DNA from: Bacteroidota bacterium
Lineage (GTDB): Bacteria; Bacteroidota; Bacteroidia; 2-12-FULL-35-15
Reading direction: 5' to 3'
Length of the DNA stretch: 64,000 nt
Assembly (NCBI GenBank): GCA_016707685.1
Contig: JADJHE010000011.1
Location: 1 to 64,000 of the forward strand
A program made the translations under genes and the position numbers. This document shows positions 1 to 10,510 of this stretch, piece after piece. Every line of letters starts with the position of its first letter. Positions within the stretch are counted from its first letter, which is position 1. Below the pieces are notes generated by a model that saw only the letters and a program-made list of their open reading frames with translations, was not told the origin of the DNA and ran no database searches.

Positions 1-162
1 AAAGTGGAGAATGATTTTATTACTTTAACTCCTGATAAAAATAAAAAGAATTTGAAAGATGAGTCGGAAGCAACTACTTATAAAATGTATCAAAAAAATT
101 TGCTCTACGAGCATGCCGGAGTGTTCCTTCCTGAAAACATAGCCTATAAAAAGAATAAATAA
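1..162 (+). CDS. C-terminal end of an unidentified protein (cut by window start)
   Basis: Frame 1 is open from the first base to a TAA at 160-162 and gives 53 residues, lysine-rich at the end (tail ENIAYKKNK). No domain can be recognised from so short a piece. It is followed at once by a strong hairpin terminator, which supports it being the true end of a plus-strand gene. It converges on the M16 gene on the other strand. I do not assign a function. Confidence 0.6.
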   Translation, partial: KVENDFITLTPDKNKKNLKDESEATTYKMYQKNLLYEHAGVFLPENIAYKKNK

Positions 163-199
163 AAAAATCCCCTTTCCAAATTCGGAAAGGGGATTTTTT
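163..199. terminator. Bidirectional intrinsic terminator
   Basis: Inverted repeat with arms AAATCCCCTTTCC and GGAAAGGGGATTT around a short AAATTC-type loop, flanked by an A-run on one side and a T-run on the other. It sits between convergent genes and can serve both. Confidence 0.85.
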
Positions 200-224
200 A
201 TTGATGTATGTTCAACTTTTTAGT

Positions 225-2320
225 CTACTGAAAATTCAGAATCTTTAATTCTTTATTAATGTTCACCGATTCCAATACCATTTTAACGCATAGGACCAAA
301 GTTTGCATTAATTGTTGCAGGGAATTTTACTCCGTTGTAATCTTTGTAATCAGAAAAATCGGTTTGTGTTGTTATTTCACCTTGTTCTGTTTTTGATGTT
401 TTTACAGAACGAACTTTGTAACCACTTGCAACATCATACCACTCTGTGCTTTTTTTGCCACGAGGATCAGTCAATTCAATTGCGTAAGCATCACTACCAT
501 TAATTGGCTCAACACCTTTAATCGCTAATTTATAACCTAATTTTTCGTACTGCATTTCTTGATTAATTACTGCTTCTTCTTTTAATTCATCTAACTCTTC
601 GCCAGTAATATCCTTTTTACCTTGCATGCCACTTGATTTTGCTTTAGCACCATCGTACACCATTTTTTGAACGGTCATTGGTCCCATTTTCACATTCATC
701 AAATATTTGTTCGGTGCTTTTTGTTGAGTAGTCATGTTAATTTTTCCATATTGTGTATCTGCATTACGAGAGATAGCAATATCTTTTATTCCATTCAACG
801 CTTTTTCGCCACCGATAGCTTTTACATACGCATCAATAACTGTTTTAGTGTAACACCAGCTGGAGCCTGTTTAATTTTGTAGAACAGTCCATAATTGTCA
901 TAAATTCAATTGTTTTGTTGCACTGAATTTATCCAATTTAGGAGCAATTTCGTTTCTATCACCTACAATTAAAATAGTTGCATTCTCTGGACGGATGTAT
1001 TTTTGAGCCATTGCATAAATATCATCTACTGTTACTGCAGCTAAATTTTTCAAATAATTTGCATAATAATCTTTCGGTAATTTATAACGATCGATGTTGA
1101 TTGCAAATTTTGCAACTGTTTCAGGATCTTCTAGTGAAATAGCAAAACTTCCTGTCAAGAAATTTTTGATACCATCCAATTCATCTTGTGGCACTTTTTC
1201 GGTGCGAATGCGATTCAATTCATACATAATTTCGAAACAGAGCTATCAGTAACAGCAGTACGAACTTTCGCATATGCACTGAATTCAGAAACCAACATGT
1301 CGTTATTCAATGCTGAATAAGAACCGTAGGTATAACCATGTTTCTCACGTAAATTCATGAATAAACGAGAAGAGAAACCAGCACCTAAAATAGTGTTCAA
1401 TACTCTTGCTTTGATGACATCTTCGTTGTTTGGTTTTAAATCAACTGGGTAGGTAACATTAATTACCGACTGAACTGCACCTGCTTTGTTTACAATGGCA
1501 ACACGTGTTTTCGCAGGTGCTACGGGCATTGTATAGTTTTGTGTAGGCACTTCTGCTTTTTGCCATGCAGCAAAATATTTTTCAATCAATGGTTTTACTT
1601 CTGCTAATGTAACATCTCCTACAACTGCTAAATAAGCCACATTCGGACGGAAGAATGTTTTGTAGTAATTGTTACATTTATCAAGTGTAATTTTACTTAC
1701 ACTCTCTTCAGTTGTCATTTCGCCATACGGATGGTTTTTACCAAAATTCAAAACCGATTTAACATTGTTTGAAATTGCATCTGGATCATCTTTTTGAGTA
1801 GCTAAACCAGATAACGTTTGAGTTTTAATTTTTTCTAATTCCTCTTGCTTGAAATCAGCATTCATAATTACATCACTCATCAATTCTAACAATTTACCTT
1901 GTTGCTTTTTTAAAGAAGCAGCATATATACTTGTTGGTGATGCAGATAAAGTAGCACCAATAAAATCGATGTCGTTATCCAATTGATCTTTTGTACGTGT
2001 TTTTGTTCCGCTAGTAAGCAACTGGCTAGTAATATCAGCTGTTCCTACTGCATCACCTTCCATTGCTGGTTGTATGTTCAATACAATTGAATAAGCCACA
2101 GTTGGTGTTTTGTGATTTTCAACCACAAATACTTTTAATCCATTTGGTAATTCAAAGGATTGCATTTCACCCATTTTAATGGCTGGTGCAGGCGCTGGTG
2201 TTGGACGTTTACTTCTGTCAAGTTTACAGGAGCAGTTGTTTTTGTAGCTGCTGGTTTTGGTTGTGCAAACAGTACTGTTGCAACTAAAATACTTGCTATT
2301 GAGAATATTATTTTTTTCAT
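225..2320 (-). CDS. M16 family peptidase-like protein, zinc-less subunit with LolA-like C-terminal domain (five single-base frameshifts)
   Basis: The start at 2320 encodes a signal peptide (MKKIIFSIASILVATVLFAQ). Two M16 domains follow. The HxxEH zinc motif is absent (TADITSQ stands in its place), while the Arg...Tyr substrate-side motif (LREKHGYTYG) is kept. This is the usual division of labour in heterodimeric M16B pairs, and the partner with the zinc site lies directly upstream. After about residue 465 there is a domain resembling the outer-membrane lipoprotein-sorting fold (MNGIKD..., FSDYKDYNGVKFP). The frame is broken near 2209 (-1), 1233 (-1), 903 (+1), 845 (-1) and 285 (+1). Correcting each by one base gives one continuous frame ending at TAG 225-227, 698 residues, the size I expect for this family. 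Either sequencing errors or a very young pseudogene. Confidence 0.85.
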
Positions 2321-2367
2321 TTCTTGAATTTCTTTTGAATAGGTTAATGATCTTACGAATAATGTAT

Positions 2368-3732
2368 TTATTGTTTAGGCAAGTAATACAATACCACTCT
2401 GTTTTCTTTTGTAAGATATTTTTGAGCTGCTTTTTGTAAATCTTCACGTGTTACTTTCATAAAACGAGTGATTTCTGTGTTAATCAAATTCGCATCTTTG
2501 AAATACACTTGGTAGTTTGCTAAGTTTTCAGCAATACCAGCCATTTTAGTATTTGCATTTACAAAATCATTTTCCACTTGATTTTTTAATTTTTGAAATT
2601 CTTCTTCAGAAATTAATTCTTTTTTTACTTTTTCAAATTCTTCGTTCATTGCGTTTTCCAAATCGGTTGGCGATACACCCATGTTGGTGATACCAAACAT
2701 TAATGCTAAACCTGGATCTTCCGATGGCAATGCAAATGCACCTGCAAATAATGCTTTTTGTTGTTTGTCAACAATTGATTTTTGCATGCGTGAACTTTTT
2801 CCTTGCGATAATAAAGTGCTCAACATGTTTACTGCATAATAATCAGGTGTTCCTTGTGCAGGAATATGGTAAGCCATAATTACAGCAGGTAATTGAATAT
2901 TGTCTAAAACTGTATCACGTACTTCAGCTGTTTTTACAGGTTCAACTTCTGTTGGACGAGGAATTGCTTTTGTTCCTTTTGGAATAGGACCATAATATTT
3001 AGCAATCATCTTTTTTGTTTCTTCTACATTAATGTCACCAGCAATTGACAATGTTGCATTGTTTGGTACATAGAATGTTTTGTAGAAATCAATAAACTCG
3101 CTGATCGCTGCTTTGTTAATGTATTCAGGAGAACCACCTGGTGTCCAACGGTATGGATGAACGGTGTAAGCGTGACCAAATGCTTCATTTAAAATAGAAC
3201 CATAAGGTGTATTTTCATTACGTTGTTTTAATTCTTCTTTCACAACTTTACGTTGTGTTTCAACTCCTACTGAGTCAATTTTAGAATGCAACATACGTTC
3301 AGCTTCCATCCATAATCCTAATTCTAATTGGTTACTTGGGATTACTTCGTAATAAAATGTTCTGTCGAATGAGGTGTTTGCATTTAACTGCCCACCTGCA
3401 TTTTGAATTAATTTCATGTATTCGCCACGACCAATATTTTCTGATCCTTCAAACATTAAATGTTCAAAAAAGTGAGCAAATCCGGTACGTTTTGGATCTT
3501 CATTTTTTGATCCTACATGGTATAACACAGTTACTGCAACAATTGGTGTTGAATGATCTTCGTGCAAGATGACGTGTAAACCATTTGGCAAATCGTATTC
3601 AATAAATTTGATGGTGCCAGTTGCTGCTGTTTTTGCAGGTGTAGCAGTTTTGGTTGTTTTTGCAGGGGTTTGTGCAATCACCAAACTACTTCCTAAAATG
3701 GCAGAAGAAAGTAAAATGTTTTTAATTTTCAT
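2368..3732 (-). CDS. M16 family zinc metallopeptidase (pitrilysin-like, active subunit)
   Basis: 454 residues with an N-terminal signal peptide and a short Thr/Ala/Pro linker. The inverted zinc motif HFFEH is at residues 87-91 and the distal Glu ligand at 167, the HxxEHx(76)E spacing of M16 enzymes. The protein is predicted to act in the periplasm on peptides. The next gene on the same strand, 47 bases away, encodes the zinc-less partner, so the two are probably cotranscribed and form a heterodimer like other M16B pairs. The start ATG at 3732 directly precedes the signal sequence. Confidence 0.93.
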   Translation of the reverse strand: MKIKNILLSSAILGSSLVIAQTPAKTTKTATPAKTAATGTIKFIEYDLPNGLHVILHEDHSTPIVAVTVLYHVGSKNEDPKRTGFAHFFEHLMFEGSENIGRGEYMKLIQNAGGQLNANTSFDRTFYYEVIPSNQLELGLWMEAERMLHSKIDSVGVETQRKVVKEELKQRNENTPYGSILNEAFGHAYTVHPYRWTPGGSPEYINKAAISEFIDFYKTFYVPNNATLSIAGDINVEETKKMIAKYYGPIPKGTKAIPRPTEVEPVKTAEVRDTVLDNIQLPAVIMAYHIPAQGTPDYYAVNMLSTLLSQGKSSRMQKSIVDKQQKALFAGAFALPSEDPGLALMFGITNMGVSPTDLENAMNEEFEKVKKELISEEEFQKLKNQVENDFVNANTKMAGIAENLANYQVYFKDANLINTEITRFMKVTREDLQKAAQKYLTKENRVVLYYLPKQ

Positions 3733-3847
3733 CGAAAGGGTTGTTTTTAAAATTTTGATAAAATTAGCATTAATTCAGTACAAAATAGTAGCTGGTTTAT
3801 GAATGGTTTTTAGAAAGGATAGGTGGTAGCCTAAGTGGTTGAAAATG

Positions 3848-6350
3848 TTAAGGCTTTCTTTTCTTTGCACCTCTTACTGCTTCAGCAGTTAAAGGGTTTT
3901 CGGGCCAGGAATGTTTTGGGTAGCGCGAAAGTAAATCTTTACGTACTTCAAAATAGGTTTTACTCCAAAAACTGTTTAAATCTTGTGTTACCTGAACCGG
4001 TTTGTAACCAGGAGATAATAAATGCAGTAAAATTTTATTTTTTCCTTCATTAACGGAAGGCGTTTCTATTAAACCAAATAATTCTTGTAATCGAACTTCC
4101 ATTTCTGGCTTTCGTCCATCGGCAAAATAGTAGACTTTAATCATTGAGCCACTTGGCACTTCTAATCTGCTAGGTGCTAAGTTGTCTAATTTAGAAGCTA
4201 ATTCCCAGGGCAAAATGGAAGTAATTATTTGATTGAGATTGAGTTGTTGCAACTCGCTTCGTTTGTTAATGTTTGATAAGTACGGGGATAACCATTCTTC
4301 GAGGGTCTCGAGTAAGTGTTCATCGCTTACATCATTCCAATTTTCATTAGGGCGCCAACGTTTTTAAACTTAAAATACGCGCTTGCAAATCATCTTGTTG
4401 TTCATTCCATCCCAAAAGTTTTAAGCCTTCGTTACGAATGGCTTCGCAAATAATTTTTATGCGTTGCTCTTCAGTAAATTTTGTAATGATTTTAGATTCG
4501 AGTACAATTCCACCCACACATTTATCCATTGAACCAGCAATCATTCCACGCTCATTGTCCCAAATAATGTTTTCTTTTTCAATTGCTAAATCTTTCAAAT
4601 CGGCAACATTTAAAGGTGCAGCAGAAAATACTTTTCCTTCACCCATTCCCGCATCCAGTTGTGCTATGGCAATGTATTCTTCCTGATGCAAGGCGTCTTG
4701 TTCCTGAATTTTTACAGTTCGTCCGTTTGCTAATCGATAGCGTAATCCATTTTTGTCGATGCGTTTCGCTACACGCTCAGGATAAGCTGCTGCAATTAAT
4801 TTTCCAACTGCAAATGTATTTGGTATGGAATTATCAGCATCCGTTTTTAATAGCTTACGCCAAGCCAATGCTAATCGTTCAATACGGTCCAAAATTCGCT
4901 TATCTGCATTTACAAATTCTTTGTTTCTGTATTTTCGTAATGTTTCTATTCGGAGTGAAAGATCTGTTCCGCTATCTCTTTGCAATGGATCACGTTCTTC
5001 TAAGATGGCTGCAACATCACTTGCTAAAGCAGTATAATTTATTGTTTTATTTTGTTCTTGCCAGTGTTTCGCTTCAATCAATAAATGTGCAATACGAGGA
5101 TGTGTTGGTAATTGCAACATTTCTTTTCCTCGTTTTGTAATTGTATTGTTTTGGATTGCACCCAATTCTTGCAAAAGTTCTTTTGCTTGCAATACATTTC
5201 CTTGAGGTGGCAAGTTCAACCACATCAACTCATTAATGTTGCTAATTCCCCATTCTGCAAGTTCAAGCATGAGTGGTGCTAAATCGGCTTCTAAAATTTC
5301 AGGCTTTCGATTGGGTAATAAATGAATGTGAGCCCCTTCGCTCCACAAACGATAACATACACCAGGACCTAATCGTCCGGCACGACCTGCTCGTTGGTCG
5401 GCAGCATCTTTTGTGATTTTTACAGTATCTAATTTGGTGAAACCACTGCGTGCATCAAATTTTGGAACACGCGAAAATCCACAATCAATAACAGTAGTAA
5501 TTCCTTCAATGGTTAAGGATGTTTCTGCAATAGAAGTAGCTAAAACAACTTTTCGTTTTCCATGTGGATGAGGAGTAATTGCTTCTTGTTGTTTTTGTGG
5601 ACTTAAATCGCCATACAAAGGATGAATGCTTGCCGATGTACTTTCTTCTAATAATTGTTGTGTGCGTTGTATTTCTCCTGCACCAGGAAAAAATGCAAGA
5701 ATATCACCTTCTTGTTCGTTGAGTGCTTTTTTGATAATGCGCGACATGTTCAGATGAACAGGTGTTTTATCATCAACCGCTTCATACTTTAAAGTGATTG
5801 GAAATGTTCTTCCTTCGGAAGTTATGATGGGAGCATTGTTTAATAAGGATGAAAGTTTTGCTCCATCCAATGTAGCCGACATGATGAGGATTCGTAAATC
5901 ATCACGCAACACTTGTTGTACTTGCAAGCACAATGCAAGCGCAAGGTCGGCATTCAAACTGCGTTCATGAAATTCATCAAAAATAACAAGTCCAACCTGT
6001 TCCAATGCATTATCGTTTTGTAACATGCGTGTTAGAATACCTTCTGTTACAACTTCAATTTTTGTTTGTTTACTAATTTTATTTTCGAAACGAACACGGT
6101 AACCAATGGTGTTTCCAATATCATCATCTAATAAAGATGCCATGCGGTTGGCAACACTGCGAGCTGCTAATCTGCGAGGCTCAAGCATGATTATTTTTTT
6201 GTCCCCCAACCAATCTTCATTTAAAAGTTGAATAGGCAATACAGTAGATTTACCTGCTCCAGGAGGAGCTTGCAGAATAAGAACAGGCTGTTTGTTTAGC
6301 TGTTCTTTTAATTCAGGTATAATTTCTTGTATGGGATATTCGGGTAGCAT
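3848..6350 (-). CDS. hrpB: ATP-dependent RNA helicase HrpB (one frameshift near 4363)
   Basis: DEAH-box helicase. Walker A GAGKST is at residues 31-36, DEFH at 125-128, SAT at 158-160 and motif VI QRAGRAGR at 319-326. The frame stops at 4347 after 667 residues, but removing one base from the five-base run at 4361-4365 joins it to the HrpB C-terminal domain (RYPKHSWP near the end). The result is 833 residues, the normal HrpB size. HrpB is a widespread helicase whose substrate is unknown in most bacteria. The promoter box TACTTTTG at 6359-6366 lies just upstream, divergent from the neighbouring secreted-protein gene. The frameshift is probably a sequence error. Confidence 0.9.
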
Positions 6351-6358
6351 GATGAAGG

Positions 6359-6366
6359 CAAAAGTA
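6359..6366 (-). promoter_or_regulatory. Probable -7 box of hrpB
   Basis: TACTTTTG on the minus strand, nine bases before the hrpB ATG, matches the Bacteroidota TAnnTTTG box. No good -33 element was seen. The 97-base intergenic space also holds a divergent promoter for the gene at 6448. Confidence 0.5.
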
Positions 6367-6425
6367 ATGGAATCTACTTAATTATTTATTAATATTAATG
6401 AATCTACTGATTAAGCAAATAGACC

Positions 6426-6433
6426 TATATTTG
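6426..6433 (+). promoter_or_regulatory. Probable -7 box of the T9SS protein at 6448
   Basis: TATATTTG followed by 14 bases to the ATG. It matches the TAnnTTTG consensus. No convincing TTTG at the expected distance. Confidence 0.5.
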
Positions 6434-6447
6434 CAAAAAAATAAAAT

Positions 6448-7941
6448 ATGAAAAAAATTATACTTAGTACATTTTCTATTGTTGCAATGTCATTGTCTTC
6501 ATTTGGACAAACATGCAATCTTTTCTTTTCGGAGTATCTCGAAGGAAGTTCTAATAATAAAGCAATTGAGATTTATAATCCTTTGACTACTGCAGTAAAT
6601 TTAGCAGATTATAAAGTTTATCGTTATAATAACGGAGCTTTAACACCTACAGATTCCTTACAATTAGTAGGTACATTGGCCGCAGGAGCAGTTTATGTTG
6701 CAGGCAATCCATCTGCGGTTGCAGCTATATTGTCAGTATCGGATACCTTGCACACAATCACATTTTTTAATGGTGATGATGCTATGGAATTGCGTTACAT
6801 GCCTACCAATACAAGTTTAGATGTGATTGGAACAATTGGTTTTGATCCAGGAACAAACTGGGTTGTTGGAACAGGTGCTACAAGCGAGTTTACGTTGGTT
6901 CGTCAATTTGTTCATAAAGATGGTGAAACAAATTGGACAGTTGGAGTTGCTGAATGGGATGTATACCCAGCAAACACAACAACTTTTCTTGGAAGCCATT
7001 CCGGTGCACCATGTTGTGTTAACACAACTGCTAGTGTTACAGCTTCTTCTTGTGTTTCATACACTTGGGCTCAAAATGGAATGAATTATACTTCTTCTGG
7101 TAATTACAATGATACAATTGCAAATGTGGCTGGATGTGATTCTATTATTACGCTGAATCTTACAATTTTAGATGCTGCATCGGGTTCTCAAACAATGACA
7201 GTTTGTGCAGGTGGTTCAGTAACGGTAGGAACTATAACACATAATACAACAGGTGTATTTACAGATGTATTAACAGCAGCAAATGGTTGCGATAGTACTG
7301 TAACAACAAATTTAACCGTGTCTTTAGCAATTGTTGGATCGCAAACAACGACAGTTTGTGCAGGTGGTTCAGTAACAGTAGGTGCAGTAACACATACAAC
7401 AACAGGCGCATTCACAGATGTATTGACAGCAGCAAATGGTTGTGATAGTACCGTAACAACAAACTTAACTGTTGATCCAGCGATAGATGTAACAGTAACA
7501 AACGCTTCACCAGTGTTAACCGCAAATCAAATAGGCGCAACGTATCAATGGTTAGATTGTAATAATTCAAATCAAGCAATTGCTGGTGAAACAAATCAGA
7601 ACTATACAGCAATTGTGAGTGGAAGCTATGCCGTAGAAATTACAGTTGGTAATTGTGTGGATACTTCTGCATGCGAAACAGTAACTGTTACTTCTATTCA
7701 TTCAATGAGCGAAAATGTTTTTGTTATTTATCCAAATCCATCAGTAGGAGTATTTACAATGAATTTAGTAAGTGCTTCAAAAATTGAAATTACAAATGCC
7801 CTAGGACAAATCGTTTTTGAAAAACAATTAAATTCAGGCAAGCAAGAAATTAATTTAAGTAATGTTGTAGAAGGAGTTTACTTTGTAAAAGTAATTTCAG
7901 GAAAACAACAAGGAGTAAAACGAATTGTAATTAGTAAATAA
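6448..7941 (+). CDS. Secreted lamin-tail-domain protein with T9SS type A sorting signal
   Basis: 497 residues. A signal peptide (MKKIILSTFSIVAMSLSSFGQ) precedes a lamin-tail domain (about 22-185, LFFSEYLEGSSNNKAIEIYNP). Next come related repeat segments of about 43 residues (CAGGSVTVGxxTHxTTGxFTDVLTAANGCDSTV), two complete and one partial. The C-terminal domain (about 425-497) starts with VFVIYPNPSVGVF and ends VKRIVISK, a type A T9SS sorting signal. Predicted to be exported and anchored or released at the cell surface. The ligand is unknown. It stands alone, between a promoter and a terminator. Confidence 0.9.
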   Translation: MKKIILSTFSIVAMSLSSFGQTCNLFFSEYLEGSSNNKAIEIYNPLTTAVNLADYKVYRYNNGALTPTDSLQLVGTLAAGAVYVAGNPSAVAAILSVSDTLHTITFFNGDDAMELRYMPTNTSLDVIGTIGFDPGTNWVVGTGATSEFTLVRQFVHKDGETNWTVGVAEWDVYPANTTTFLGSHSGAPCCVNTTASVTASSCVSYTWAQNGMNYTSSGNYNDTIANVAGCDSIITLNLTILDAASGSQTMTVCAGGSVTVGTITHNTTGVFTDVLTAANGCDSTVTTNLTVSLAIVGSQTTTVCAGGSVTVGAVTHTTTGAFTDVLTAANGCDSTVTTNLTVDPAIDVTVTNASPVLTANQIGATYQWLDCNNSNQAIAGETNQNYTAIVSGSYAVEITVGNCVDTSACETVTVTSIHSMSENVFVIYPNPSVGVFTMNLVSASKIEITNALGQIVFEKQLNSGKQEINLSNVVEGVYFVKVISGKQQGVKRIVISK

Positions 7942-7961
7942 TAAGTAATTTGAATTCAAAC

Positions 7962-7991
7962 AAAAAGCCTCTGAATTTTCAGAGGCTTTTT
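7962..7991. terminator. Bidirectional terminator
   Basis: Perfect 13-bp inverted repeat (AAAAAGCCTCTGA / TCAGAGGCTTTTT) with an ATTT loop between convergent genes. Confidence 0.85.
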
Positions 7992-7993
7992 TA

Positions 7994-8266
7994 TTATAAA
8001 AAGTATTTTTCTTTTAAAAACTCTTGAAAGTCATCCAAGTTAGCCATTACTTGAAGCTCTTGGTAGCGTTTATGAAAAGCTGCATCATCTGTTTGTGCAT
8101 TCAATACGCTGATACGGAATCGGTCATAATTAACAAGTGCTTGTTTTTCTTTTGCAGATAATAACTCACCATTAAATTCTTTTTCACGCAAATCGTTGAT
8201 ACTAATGGTTCCATTAATAGTCGATTTTGCGAAATAATTGTTTAATATGTTTGTACGGTTTTCCAT
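7994..8266 (-). CDS. Small conserved-type hypothetical protein (90 aa)
   Basis: Cytoplasmic, no signal peptide, no Cys, predicted mostly helical and charged, ending DFQEFLKEKYFL. The family looks familiar from Bacteroidota but has no function I can name. A TATTTTTG -7 box lies at 8277-8284, eleven bases before the ATG. The gene stands alone and ends at a bidirectional terminator. Confidence 0.75.
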   Translation of the reverse strand: MENRTNILNNYFAKSTINGTISINDLREKEFNGELLSAKEKQALVNYDRFRISVLNAQTDDAAFHKRYQELQVMANLDDFQEFLKEKYFL

Positions 8267-8276
8267 GATTCTTGTA

Positions 8277-8284
8277 CAAAAATA
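8277..8284 (-). promoter_or_regulatory. -7 box of the 90-aa gene
   Basis: TATTTTTG on the minus strand immediately upstream of the start codon at 8266. Fits TAnnTTTG. Confidence 0.5.
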
Positions 8285-8361
8285 CGCTATAAATGGCTTT
8301 TTGTTTCATGTTTACCCTAGTTTGTTATAAACAACGCATTGTTAAAATTTGATGATGGAAT

Positions 8362-8395
8362 AAAAAAAGGAGTTTAGGGTGCCCCTAAACTCCTT
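8362..8395 (-). terminator. Terminator of the S9 peptidase gene
   Basis: Strong GC-rich stem (AAGGAGTTTAGGG / CCCCTAAACTCCTT), followed on the minus strand by a seven-base T-run at 8362-8368. Confidence 0.85.
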
Positions 8396-8415
8396 ATAAA
8401 TAAAGGGTTTTTAGT

Positions 8416-10320
8416 TTATTTTAATGTTTCACCTAACCATTTAAAAAATTCGCGTTGCCAAACCAAGGCATCTTGATCTTTTAATATCCAGTGATTTTCG
8501 TTCGGGAAGTACAATAATTTACTTTTTATTCCTTGTAACTGTGCAGCTTGGAATGCACCTAATCCTTGTTCGACAGGTACTCGGTAATCTTTTTCCCCTT
8601 GAATAATCATGATAGGTGTATCCCATTTTTTTACATAATTCACAGGATTAAATTCATTGTAGCTTTTTTGAGCTGCTGTATTTTCTTTATCCCAATATGG
8701 TCCACCTAAATCTTGGTTTACAAAGAATACTTCTTCCGTTGTTCCATACATGCTTCTCCAATCGAAAATTCCATCATGCGCAATAAAACTCTTGAAACGT
8801 TTTTCATGAATACCGGCAAGGAAATACACAGAGTAACCACCGTAGCTTGCTCCAACACAGCCCAAACGAGTTTTGTCAACAAATGGTTCTTTTGATAATT
8901 CATCAATTGAGATTAAATAATCTTTCATGTTTAATCCACCATAATCGCGCGAAATTTGTTCGTTCCATTTAACTCCATGTCCAGGCATACCTCTTCTGTT
9001 AGGTGCTACAACAATGTAGCCATTAGCAGCCATCAATTGAAAATTCCAACGGAAAGAATAAAATTGTGTTAAAGGTGATTGTGGTCCACCTTGGCAATAC
9101 AATAAGGTTGGGTATTTTTTTGTAGCATCAAAATTTGGTGGGTAAATTACCCATACCAATAATTTTTGTCCATCCGCTGCTGTTAAATAACGTCTTTCAA
9201 TTTTGCTTAATGTAATTGAGCTGTATGTTGCATCATTAACATGTGATAATTGAGTTGTTGTCCCAGTTTTTAAATCAACCGTATAAATTTCAGCAGCATG
9301 GTTCATGTCGGTTCTTTCAATAACCATTGTGTTACCTGCTTGTCCAACCATAGCACGTACATCAAAATCGCCTTTCGTAATTTGTTTTACAACAGGCAAT
9401 TTTTTTGTTAATCCAGGATAATCAACATTAAACAATTGAACAGCTCCATCACTTGCAGCAGTAAAATATAAACTCTTGCCATCGTTGCTCCAACGGAAAT
9501 CATCCACTGTTCCATCCCAATCTTTGGTTAGGTTAATCATTGTTGTTCCGTTATAAACAATGATATCATTTTTATCAGATTCATAACCATCCGTTTTCAT
9601 ACTCAAAAATGCCAATGTTCCAGTTGAAGAATAACTAGGTTTAATATCATAACCCATCATTCCTTCTGTAAGGTTTTTGGTAGTTTTTGTTTCAAGGTTA
9701 TATTGATAAATATCGGTATTGGTGCTTACTGCATAATCTTTCCCGTATTTCTTTTTGGTAACATACAAAACATTTTTGCCATCGGGTGTCCAAATAAAAT
9801 CTTCATCACCACCAAATGGTTTTTGTGGACAATCGAACGCTTCGTTTGGCATAATATCATATGCATTACTACCATCAGCATTACTAATGAATACGTGACC
9901 AAAGGCTCCATCTTCCCAAGTGTCCCAATGACGATAATTTAAATTATCGTAAATCATTACATCTGATTTTGTTAATTCAGGATAATAATCTTTACCAAAA
10001 ATGTTTTTCACTTTAACATCTTTGCTACTAATCATTAATTTTCCATCAGGGGAAATTCTGTTATTACTTAACTGAGCATCTGCATTTTCAATGGTTTTTG
10101 ATTCGCCACCAGCAATAGGAACAATGTATTGAGTGTTTGTAGCTTTTGCATCTGTAACACTGTATTTTTTTACATTGTAAATAACCGATTTGCCATCTTT
10201 TGTGATGCCCATTGCTCCAACTTTTCCCAGTTCGAGAAGCATTTCAGTAGTCATTACTTTTTGTGCTAGCATAACATTAGCAGACAAGAGGGCTAAAGAG
10301 ATAAAAAATATTTTTTTCAT
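8416..10320 (-). CDS. S9 family prolyl oligopeptidase / acylaminoacyl-type peptidase
   Basis: 634 residues. A signal peptide (cleavage near AQ at 19-20) is followed by a beta-propeller region with Asp-rich WD-like turns (about 40-365). The C-terminal alpha/beta-hydrolase domain carries Ser492 in GASYGGYS, Asp578 in QGEKDYRVP and His610 in NENHW, a complete catalytic triad. It is expected to cleave short peptides in the periplasm, possibly as a dipeptidyl-peptidase; the exact specificity cannot be read from sequence. Single gene with its own promoter (10344-10374) and terminator. Confidence 0.92.
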   Translation of the reverse strand: MKKIFFISLALLSANVMLAQKVMTTEMLLELGKVGAMGITKDGKSVIYNVKKYSVTDAKATNTQYIVPIAGGESKTIENADAQLSNNRISPDGKLMISSKDVKVKNIFGKDYYPELTKSDVMIYDNLNYRHWDTWEDGAFGHVFISNADGSNAYDIMPNEAFDCPQKPFGGDEDFIWTPDGKNVLYVTKKKYGKDYAVSTNTDIYQYNLETKTTKNLTEGMMGYDIKPSYSSTGTLAFLSMKTDGYESDKNDIIVYNGTTMINLTKDWDGTVDDFRWSNDGKSLYFTAASDGAVQLFNVDYPGLTKKLPVVKQITKGDFDVRAMVGQAGNTMVIERTDMNHAAEIYTVDLKTGTTTQLSHVNDATYSSITLSKIERRYLTAADGQKLLVWVIYPPNFDATKKYPTLLYCQGGPQSPLTQFYSFRWNFQLMAANGYIVVAPNRRGMPGHGVKWNEQISRDYGGLNMKDYLISIDELSKEPFVDKTRLGCVGASYGGYSVYFLAGIHEKRFKSFIAHDGIFDWRSMYGTTEEVFFVNQDLGGPYWDKENTAAQKSYNEFNPVNYVKKWDTPIMIIQGEKDYRVPVEQGLGAFQAAQLQGIKSKLLYFPNENHWILKDQDALVWQREFFKWLGETLK

Positions 10321-10343
10321 TGTATTTGTTTTTACTAAGGTTG

Positions 10344-10374
10344 TAAAGGTAAAAATCGCTATTATTTCAACAAA
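10344..10374 (-). promoter_or_regulatory. Promoter of the S9 peptidase gene
   Basis: Minus strand TTTG (10371-10374), 19-base spacer, then TACCTTTA (10344-10351), one mismatch from TAnnTTTG. Spacing is ideal for the Bacteroidota vegetative sigma factor. Confidence 0.6.
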
Positions 10375-10510
10375 TAAAAATAGGATTAAATTAGTTTTAG
10401 TGGTTGATTATTCGACAATTTAGTAGAATTCTCTTTTATTTTGGGTAAAAGAATCGATTAGTAGATATGAAACCGAGTAAAAGTTAGAGTAAAAATGCTG
10501 TCTCCCCGAT

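Noticed and set aside
283..798. Independent 171-aa gene, and separate genes at 898-1227 and 2135-2320
   Set aside because: All are pieces of one M16-like gene separated by single-base indels; joined frames give a normal-length protein.
3848..4252. Separate 134-aa protein
   Set aside because: It is the HrpB C-terminal domain and is continuous with the main frame after one base is removed at 4361-4365.
4583..5140. 185-codon plus-strand frame inside hrpB
   Set aside because: Antisense of a well-conserved helicase with all motifs in the other strand.
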